A DNA stretch of 10,639 nucleotides from Deltaproteobacteria bacterium (GTDB lineage Bacteria > Myxococcota_A > Polyangia > Polyangiales > Houyiibacteriaceae), in the NCBI GenBank assembly GCA_019309605.1, contig JAFDFW010000131.1, positions 1-10,639 on the forward strand, given 5' to 3'. Below are positions 5,606-10,639 of the stretch, in pieces. The notes below the pieces were generated by a model. It was not told the DNA's origin, searched no databases, and worked only from the letters and a program-made list of their open reading frames with translations. Every line of letters begins with the position of its first letter. Positions within the stretch are counted from its first letter, which is position 1. The position numbers were made by a program, and so were the translations under genes.

Positions 5606-6472
5606 TCAGCGTGACTGTCCCCGAGAGTGCTGGGTACTTGCGCTGTCCACTGGACGTTGACTCGCGCCGGTAGCGGCGCGCGTTGCGATCTTTGCAACCG
5701 GCACCCCCGCGTTTAGCCGCGACTGGAAACGATGGGTATCCATGACGATTAGCGGGCGGGCTCCGTCGAGGCCGAGGTCGCGGAGGTTGTTGGCCATGCG
5801 GTGGGTGGATTCGCCAACACGAAGCTGCAGGCTTCGGCCCGGGCGCAGGTTCGCTCGCCCGCGCACATTCACGATGGTGCGAAAGAGGTCTCCTTGGTGA
5901 TGCGAGTAGAGAACCAGGCTCATTGGAGGCACGGGGAGTGACGGCAAGAGTCGGCCCGACAGTGTGAAGATGTCGCCGTTGCCATCCGGATCGGTCACCG
6001 AGCTTTCAAAGCTCTTGCGAGTGAGGTGAAATGGAATCGGTGCGACGAACTTGGGGTAGCCCCAGAGCTCACGCCCAGCGGCGTTGGCCGCTGGAGTCGT
6101 TACCGGCAGGTCGAGGATATGGAAGCCCAAGTGCCGCTGGTCGACGGAACCGTAGAGCGCTTGGATGGGGTTGCGCGGAGCCGGCGCACCTTCCGGCAGC
6201 ACAGGGAGCGCGACGCCAACTTCATTGTACGTGCCTACTCCCGTCCGCCGATACTCGTAGTGCGCGACGCCCACCAGTGCGCGCCCCGCGATGGTGAGCG
6301 CAGGTCGAAGACCCGTGCTGCTGAGCTTGGCCTCCGCCGCGTCACGATCCGCGACGAAGAACGCAAGCCGCGTGCTCGCATCGAAGTAGAGGATTGGGAG
6401 ATCAACATCGCCTTGAGTCGTGGCATGGCTGTTCTGTGGTACCTGGAAAAATGGATCTGAGTGGTCGGACAT
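5606..6472 (-). CDS. Acetoacetate decarboxylase-family enzyme
   Basis: This 288-residue soluble protein matches the acetoacetate decarboxylase superfamily (ADC, PF06314) in length and motifs. These enzymes use a lysine Schiff base to decarboxylate beta-keto acids; relatives catalyse aldol or dehydration chemistry. The segment VGTYNEVGVALPV (Glu84) matches the region holding a catalytic glutamate. ELWGYPKFVAPI contains Lys141, the expected Schiff-base lysine. In classical ADC a second lysine follows directly and lowers the pKa of the first; here that position is Phe. The last ~25 residues are low-complexity and lie beyond the recognisable core. I chose the ATG at 6472 because GGAGG sits eight bases upstream; the ATG at 6478 would leave only two. 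The gene begins 14 bases after the catalytic acyl-CoA dehydrogenase gene and closes that operon, so it probably acts on a product of that pathway. Confidence 0.82.
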   Translation of the reverse strand: MSDHSDPFFQVPQNSHATTQGDVDLPILYFDASTRLAFFVADRDAAEAKLSSTGLRPALTIAGRALVGVAHYEYRRTGVGTYNEVGVALPVLPEGAPAPRNPIQALYGSVDQRHLGFHILDLPVTTPAANAAGRELWGYPKFVAPIPFHLTRKSFESSVTDPDGNGDIFTLSGRLLPSLPVPPMSLVLYSHHQGDLFRTIVNVRGRANLRPGRSLQLRVGESTHRMANNLRDLGLDGARPLIVMDTHRFQSRLNAGVPVAKIATRAATGASQRPVDSASTQHSRGQSR

Positions 6473-6479
6473 GGGCATA

Positions 6480-6485
6480 CCCTCC
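6480..6485 (-). promoter_or_regulatory. Ribosome binding site deciding the start of the decarboxylase-family gene
   Basis: On the minus strand GGAGGG lies two bases from the ATG at 6478 but eight bases (from GGAGG) from the ATG at 6472. The spacing favours the second ATG. The site overlaps the gap just after the dehydrogenase stop codon. Confidence 0.7.
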
Positions 6486-6486
6486 G

Positions 6487-7854
6487 CTAGTTGCGCTCGA
6501 TGCGAGCGAGTAACTGTTCTTGTTGGTCCTCAATCACTGCGAGGCGGTTGATTTGATTGGTGCCTTCGAAGATCTGGGTGAGCCTCGCGTCGCGGTAGAT
6601 CTTCTCCACGCCTGAATCGTGCAAGGTTCCGTGGTTACCCATCAGCTCTAGCGCCATTTCGACCACGTGTACCGCTCGGTCGGTGCAGTGGAACTTGCAC
6701 ATGGAAGATCGGTCCTGCCTCGCCACGTAAGCTTTTCGCGCCGCTTGCCAGAGCATGCCGCGGATCGCCGAGGTTTCGGTCATCATGTCGGCGATTTGAA
6801 GCTGCACTTCCTGGAAGTTGACCAGAGCTTTGCCGGCGAGCTCGGTGCGGCAGGCGAAATCGATCGCGGCTTCGGTCGCGCCTTGCGCCAGGCCGACGCC
6901 CATTCCGGCCACGGCATAGCGAGAAGCATTGAGCGTCGCGCGGTTGATCGCCCATCCCTGCCTTGGTTGTCCGATGACGTGGTCATCCGGCACGAACACG
7001 TCGTGAAACGCGATCTCGGCCGCCGCAGATGCGCGCATGCCCATCTTGAGCTCGGTGCGGACGACTTCGAAGCCAGGCATGTCGCTCGTCACCAAGAAGC
7101 ACGTCCAGGACTCGATGCCTTCGTTTTCGAGTGCGGCAAACACGGTGATACTCTTGGCGATATCGCCCCCGCTGATGAAGACCTTGCGGCCTTGGAGCGA
7201 CCAACCTCCGTTGACCCGTTTTGCGACGGTGCCTGGGCGACGGCCGCTTGCCCCGTGCCCCTCTTCGGCGTCCGATCCGGCTGAAGGCTCGGTGATCGCA
7301 AAGGCGAAGATGTGCGGGTCACCCGCTAGGCTCTGGCGGTAGGCCGGCAAGACGAATCGGCGCATGGCGGCCAGGTCACCCGCGAAGACGATGGGGATCA
7401 CCCCGAGACTGTGCGCGCTCAAGAGCAGCATTTGGCCGGCGCACACGCGACTGAGCTCTTCGGCTCGCAGGGCTTGTGTCCACACCAGCGGGTGACGATA
7501 GCCTCCAAGCGAGGCGGACCCGAGGGGCCGAGGCAAGAGGTCGGTCAACATGCCTTCGCGGCCGGCGGACTTCAGCAGATCGGCAAGCGACGGATGGAGC
7601 TCACCTGGCTCGAGATGTGGTGCCGAGTCTATGGGGAGTGCTCGACGGCGGAGCTCCTGTTCGGCGAAGCTTCGATAGCGTTTGCGTGCCCGCGCGAGTG
7701 CCGAGGGAAGGGTCGCGGTATCTTGTTCCCAAACCGTCGTGACCTTTGGTGTCACCATGGGGCGAATGGCCGCCGGAAGGTCAGCAAAAAGCCCTCGCGG
7801 AGACAAGGGATGGTCGGGCGAGAGATAGCCGTCGAGATGCGGTTGCTGGTTCAT
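6487..7854 (-). CDS. Acyl-CoA dehydrogenase, catalytic subunit of a probable heteromer
   Basis: This 455-residue flavoprotein should oxidise an acyl-CoA to its 2-enoyl form. Residues 187-196 (ITEPSAGSDA) are the flavin-binding signature of the beta domain, followed by a family-specific insertion and VNGGWSLQGRKVFISGG. The C-terminal helix carries IYRDARLTQIFEGTNQINR with Glu430 at the position of the catalytic base in short- and medium-chain enzymes. Two motifs are degenerate: the usual RxxFG before FQ is here T-x-x-A-G (around 337-341), and the usual QxxGGxGY is ELMGNHGT (403-410). In homotetrameric relatives these two contact the neighbouring subunit's FAD. The frame stays open to 8013, but the ATG at 7854 overlaps the upstream stop (ATGA), the usual sign of coupling. 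The upstream gene supplies the missing motifs, so the two probably form one complex. Confidence 0.92.
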   Translation of the reverse strand: MNQQPHLDGYLSPDHPLSPRGLFADLPAAIRPMVTPKVTTVWEQDTATLPSALARARKRYRSFAEQELRRRALPIDSAPHLEPGELHPSLADLLKSAGREGMLTDLLPRPLGSASLGGYRHPLVWTQALRAEELSRVCAGQMLLLSAHSLGVIPIVFAGDLAAMRRFVLPAYRQSLAGDPHIFAFAITEPSAGSDAEEGHGASGRRPGTVAKRVNGGWSLQGRKVFISGGDIAKSITVFAALENEGIESWTCFLVTSDMPGFEVVRTELKMGMRASAAAEIAFHDVFVPDDHVIGQPRQGWAINRATLNASRYAVAGMGVGLAQGATEAAIDFACRTELAGKALVNFQEVQLQIADMMTETSAIRGMLWQAARKAYVARQDRSSMCKFHCTDRAVHVVEMALELMGNHGTLHDSGVEKIYRDARLTQIFEGTNQINRLAVIEDQQEQLLARIERN

Positions 7855-8990
7855 CGTACACGATCCCATTCCGAGACAAAGCGCTCGAGCTCCCCGGGAG
7901 TTCCGCCCATCAATCGAAGTTGTTGGCTGTCGCGCAGGGCCTTTTCCATCCCGACGTCTTGCATGTAGCCGCTGCCTCCGAACACTTGCAACGCATCGGT
8001 CGCGCCCCGGCACAGCAGCGGATGTGCCTCGGCTCGGGCGGCAAACACATCGCCAATACGGTTCCCGCGGAGCGGCCCTTCCGCCATACGACCGAGCAGG
8101 GCATCGGTCGCCAGGAGCGCCGTATCCGCCGAGCCAATGAGCGACTGGACCGCCGGATGATGCTCGATGCGCTGGCCCCCTTGGACGCGGGACCGCGCTT
8201 GCTCCCGGGCGAGGTCGTGCGCGTGACGCAAACAGCCGATACCGACGGCAACCAAGGCCAGCGACTGTATCACCAAGGCCTCCGCGAAGATCTTCCGTGC
8301 CTCTTCCGGATCGTCCGGACCGAGAGGCGTGCCCGCATCGCTCGAAGCAAGGGCAACGGCATCCACCTCATCGAGGCCGAGGGTTGGGCCCGCGGGCAGT
8401 GGGTCGAGGGCGTCGATGGGTTGCCGTATCCAACGCACCGCCTCGCCGTCGAAATATGGAGAGAGCACCGCTTTGAAACCGGCCGGGGCGTGGACCACCC
8501 TCCGGGCGCCCGGCTGAGCCGGCGACAGCCAGTCGCGCAACATGGCGCGGTCGTCGCCCTCCAGTTGGGCACCGGCCAGGTACCGCGGTAGCGCCACGCG
8601 CCCTAGGCCGTGGTAACCCTGCAGCGGGACGACGGATTCCTTCTCTTCCAACGCCTCGGGCTTGTTCAGTCGTCGCGCGAGCCACACCGGCATGGCGCGC
8701 ACGTGACACGTCCACGCGATACCAGGGTTCACTGCAGCCAGCGTCTCGATCGTACGGGCTGAGAGGGTCGGGCCCATGGGGTCATCGAGGTCGACCCACA
8801 ATCCGGTGGCTTCTTCAGTCGCATCCGGAACGAAACCAGCCTCCGTGGCCTCGGAGAGCAGCCTTTCGAGAGTCGGTCGCGGCAGTGGATGCTCTGGCCC
8901 TTCTATTCTGGCGGAAACGACGCCTCGCGCGAACCGACGGACCTCGCTGAGCGCCGTTCGGAGGTCTTCCTTGCTGAGTAGGGTCTCCAT
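7851..8990 (-). CDS. Degenerate acyl-CoA dehydrogenase, non-catalytic partner subunit
   Basis: This 379-residue protein is recognisable as an acyl-CoA dehydrogenase by its C-terminal helical domain. It keeps ATDALQVFGGSGYMQD (Q335, G338, G339, G341), the motif that contacts the FAD of a neighbouring subunit, and Arg268 at the position of the RxxFG arginine. It lacks an ITEPxAGSD flavin motif, and the catalytic glutamate is replaced by Gly362 (LMGGT against IFEGT). It is therefore unlikely to be active alone. It precedes the catalytic subunit with an ATGA overlap, the pattern of mycobacterial ChsE1-ChsE2 (FadE28-FadE29) and similar alpha2beta2 enzymes. The ATG start is supported by AGGAGG five bases upstream. 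It is the first gene of the three-gene operon. A wholly inactive paralogue or an enzyme with a relocated base is less likely. Confidence 0.8.
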   Translation of the reverse strand: METLLSKEDLRTALSEVRRFARGVVSARIEGPEHPLPRPTLERLLSEATEAGFVPDATEEATGLWVDLDDPMGPTLSARTIETLAAVNPGIAWTCHVRAMPVWLARRLNKPEALEEKESVVPLQGYHGLGRVALPRYLAGAQLEGDDRAMLRDWLSPAQPGARRVVHAPAGFKAVLSPYFDGEAVRWIRQPIDALDPLPAGPTLGLDEVDAVALASSDAGTPLGPDDPEEARKIFAEALVIQSLALVAVGIGCLRHAHDLAREQARSRVQGGQRIEHHPAVQSLIGSADTALLATDALLGRMAEGPLRGNRIGDVFAARAEAHPLLCRGATDALQVFGGSGYMQDVGMEKALRDSQQLRLMGGTPGELERFVSEWDRVR

Positions 8991-8995
8991 CGGTA

Positions 8996-9001
8996 CCTCC
9001 T
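8996..9001 (-). promoter_or_regulatory. Ribosome binding site of the partner-subunit gene
   Basis: On the minus strand AGGAGG lies five bases before the ATG at 8990. It is the strongest translation signal of this operon, placed at its first gene. Confidence 0.75.
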
Positions 9002-9028
9002 AGCTTCCTCTCCGAAGGTATCGGTTGG

Positions 9029-9044
9029 CTGGTCCGCCGACCAG
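9029..9044. promoter_or_regulatory. Inverted repeat upstream of the dehydrogenase operon, candidate operator
   Basis: CTGGTC (9029-9034) and GACCAG (9039-9044) flank CGCC. The repeat lies in the 92-base gap between the DUF924 stop and the operon's first gene, about 40-55 bases before that start. No T-run follows on the minus strand, so an operator for a dimeric regulator is more likely than a terminator. A TTGACG on the minus strand (9074-9079) could be a -35 box, but no convincing -10 is at normal spacing. Confidence 0.4.
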
Positions 9045-9082
9045 GCGATTTCTGGCCAAAGAGTGCGTGTCTCCGTCAATCG

Positions 9083-9685
9083 CTAGAACGAAGAGCCCGG
9101 CTCTTTGAGGAACTCCGTTTCTTCTGGCGTGGAGGCTCGCCCGAGGATCCCGTTGCGGTGGGGGTATCGCCCGAATTGCTCGATGATCGCTTCGTGACGG
9201 GCGGCGAAGTCCAAGTAGTTCTTCGCATCGGCTGCTAGCGGCTCTGGCGCACCATCCAGCAGGCCCTTGAAAAGCTCGATGCAGTGCCGATGGTCGGCCA
9301 TCTCTTCACTGTGCTCTAGCGGGAGATAGAAGAAGACGCGCTCGTCGAACGCGAGCTCGGCGTCGAAGCCCGCGTCGAGGCCTTCGCAGCACGCCTCGCG
9401 TGCAAGCTCGTCCGCCGTGAACATCTCAGGCGTTCCGCGGAACATATTTCGAGAGAACTGATCCAGCACGATGATGTAGGCGAGGGCGCCACGCGCCGTG
9501 TTTCGCCACGTCTCGCACTCGCCCGCCACGACTGCCTCGTATTCATGTAGGAAGTGCGACTTGATCGCCTCGTCGAATGCATCGGATTTCGTCCACCAGC
9601 GCTTTCGGTGTTCGGGGCTCGAACAGCCGAGCTCGTTGACCTCACCAAACCAGAAATCCAGAACGTCTTCGATGCGATCACTCAC
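9083..9685 (-). CDS. DUF924 family protein
   Basis: This 200-residue protein belongs to the conserved DUF924 family (PF06041), whose biochemical role is not established. Hallmarks run its whole length: VLDFWFGEVNE at the N-terminus, RWWTKSDAFDEAIKSHF, ALAYIIVLDQFSRNMFRGTPEMF, FFYLPLEHSEEMADHRHC, and FGRYPHRNGILGRASTPEETEFLKEPGSSF at the C-terminus. The family is predicted to be all-helical and TPR-like. An ATG at 9694 has AAGGAG directly against it, with no spacing. The GTG at 9685 lies nine bases from that site and gives the N-terminus expected for the family, so I start there. It overlaps the end of pabB by eight bases, indicating translational coupling. Pairing with pabB may be mere operon sharing. 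Confidence 0.9.
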   Translation of the reverse strand: MSDRIEDVLDFWFGEVNELGCSSPEHRKRWWTKSDAFDEAIKSHFLHEYEAVVAGECETWRNTARGALAYIIVLDQFSRNMFRGTPEMFTADELAREACCEGLDAGFDAELAFDERVFFYLPLEHSEEMADHRHCIELFKGLLDGAPEPLAADAKNYLDFAARHEAIIEQFGRYPHRNGILGRASTPEETEFLKEPGSSF

Positions 9686-10639
9686 GCTCGACATCTCCTT
9701 GCAAACTCGCCACCGCGTCCAAGAACACTCTCGCTTTTAACTCGGTTTCGGCGACTTCGCGATCGGGGTCACTGGCTTCCACGATTCCGCCGCCCGCCCA
9801 GTAACGCACCCGGCCCCTGGAGACGGTCGCGGTGCGAATCGCGACCGCGAGCGAGAGACCCCCGTCGTGGTCGATGAAACCCAACGCGCCGCAGTAAACG
9901 CCCCGCGGATGGGGCTCCAACTCCTCGATGATCTCGAGCGCGCGAACTTTCGGTGCTCCGGTGACACTTCCCGGGGGAAAGGTCGCTTCCAAGATAGCTT
10001 CGAGTGAGACTTCGGGCCGCGTGATGCAACTCACCGTGCTCACGAGGTGATAGAGCCCCGTAAAGGGTTCCACAATGAGCGGCGCGTCGACCCTCACGGT
10101 TCCGAGCTCGGCGACGCGGCCGAGATCGTTCCGCATGAGGTCTACTATCATCGAGTGTTCGGCCTGCTCCTTGGGGTCGGCGCGCAGCCGGTGTGACGCT
10201 CCGTCGTCGGTCGCCTCGCGCCGGATCGTCCCTTTGATCGGGCGCGTCACAAGCGTCTTGCTCCCGGCATCCCAATGGATGAACCGCTCCATGGTGCACG
10301 CCAGCACCGCGTGCTCCCCTCCATCGAAGAACATCCCGAGCGGCACGCGGCTCGCCGCCCGCATCGCCTGCCACAGCTCGAGAGCGTCGCCCTCGAAGGG
10401 TGCGGACCAACGCCTCGCGACGTTGACCTCGTACACTTCGCCCATGCCGATGTAGTCGAGCGCCCGTTCGATCGCCTTGCGATGGCTTGGCGCGGCATCC
10501 ACCTCGATGTCGCCGACCGCGGGGATGGACGCTTTGCGTTCGGCCAACCCGTCTAAGCGCGCGCGAAATGCATCGGTTGCATGGCAATCATCGCCGAGAA
10601 CCCACGTTTCCCCGCCTTCATGATCGATCGCCAGCAGCG
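9678..10639 (-). CDS. pabB: Aminodeoxychorismate synthase component I (5' end outside window)
   Basis: This is the C-terminal chorismate-binding domain of the enzyme that converts chorismate and glutamine-derived ammonia to 4-amino-4-deoxychorismate, the precursor of p-aminobenzoate and folate. The frame is open to the window edge, giving about 319 visible residues; roughly the first 130 of a usual ~450 are missing. The TTG at 10547 is internal. Motifs in order: ALDYIGMGEVYEVNVARRW, RPIKGTIRR, HSMIVDLMRNDLGRV, EPFTGLYHLVSTVSC, PPGSVTGAPKVRALEIIEEL, GVYCGALGFI and YWAGGGIVEASDPDRE. The lysine in PIKGT is the covalent nucleophile of PabB; anthranilate synthase TrpE has Ala there (PIAGT), so I call PabB rather than TrpE. 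There is no C-terminal aminotransferase (PabC) fusion. The PabA amidotransferase is not in view. The end overlaps the DUF924 gene. Confidence 0.88.
   Translation of the reverse strand, partial: LLAIDHEGGETWVLGDDCHATDAFRARLDGLAERKASIPAVGDIEVDAAPSHRKAIERALDYIGMGEVYEVNVARRWSAPFEGDALELWQAMRAASRVPLGMFFDGGEHAVLACTMERFIHWDAGSKTLVTRPIKGTIRREATDDGASHRLRADPKEQAEHSMIVDLMRNDLGRVAELGTVRVDAPLIVEPFTGLYHLVSTVSCITRPEVSLEAILEATFPPGSVTGAPKVRALEIIEELEPHPRGVYCGALGFIDHDGGLSLAVAIRTATVSRGRVRYWAGGGIVEASDPDREVAETELKARVFLDAVASLQGDVERE
9695..9700 (-). promoter_or_regulatory. Ribosome binding site deciding the DUF924 start
   Basis: AAGGAG on the minus strand directly abuts the ATG at 9694, too close for initiation there, and lies nine bases from the GTG at 9685. 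It is embedded in the 3' end of pabB. Confidence 0.6.

Noticed and set aside
5365..5697. 110-residue - strand frame across the intergenic gap
   Set aside because: It overlaps the end of the decarboxylase-family gene, has no recognisable domain, and crosses the palindrome and repeats.
6473..6478. ATG at 6478 as the start of the decarboxylase-family gene
   Set aside because: Only two bases separate it from GGAGG; the ATG six bases later has normal spacing.
7855..8013. N-terminal extension of the catalytic dehydrogenase
   Set aside because: It overlaps the partner-subunit gene, is Arg-rich and unlike the family, and the ATGA junction at 7851-7854 explains the start.
7746..8591. 281-residue + strand frame
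   Set aside because: It is antisense to both dehydrogenase genes, and its composition is that of a shadow frame.

Overview
The window is high-GC bacterial DNA with tightly packed operons and mixed ATG/GTG starts. A lipid-anchored HlyD-type adaptor implies a Gram-negative envelope. Codon use and gene content would fit a Myxococcota/deltaproteobacterial or similar high-GC Gram-negative genome, but nothing here fixes the taxon.

Left block, + strand (1-4409): the 3' part of a multi-pass membrane protein resembling GT-C/PMT-type glycosyltransferases. It is followed by a compact three-gene exporter operon: a lipoprotein membrane-fusion protein, an ABC ATPase and an ABC-2 permease. This resembles the E. 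coli YbhG/YbhF/YbhS-YbhR arrangement but has one single-domain ATPase and one permease, so the transporter should be a homodimer.

Middle (4410-5605): a 488-base convergent intergenic region with no credible gene but unusually rich in secondary structure. It holds an 18-bp interrupted hairpin, a 36-base repeat present twice whose two differences spare its hairpin, and further small hairpins. Next comes a small - strand gene for a secreted or membrane-anchored protein with a C-terminal glycine-zipper helix. A 273-base intergenic stretch follows, containing a perfect 16-bp palindrome and short repeats.

Right block, - strand (5606-10639): in transcription order, a partial pabB (aminodeoxychorismate synthase component I) overlaps a DUF924 gene. 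After 92 bases comes a three-gene operon: a degenerate acyl-CoA dehydrogenase subunit, a catalytic acyl-CoA dehydrogenase subunit (ATGA overlap) and an acetoacetate-decarboxylase-family enzyme. The two dehydrogenases carry complementary halves of the FAD and catalytic motifs. This points to an obligate heteromeric enzyme like the mycobacterial steroid side-chain ChsE/FadE complexes, here coupled to a Schiff-base-lysine enzyme. This operon is the most interesting part of the window; its substrate is unknown.
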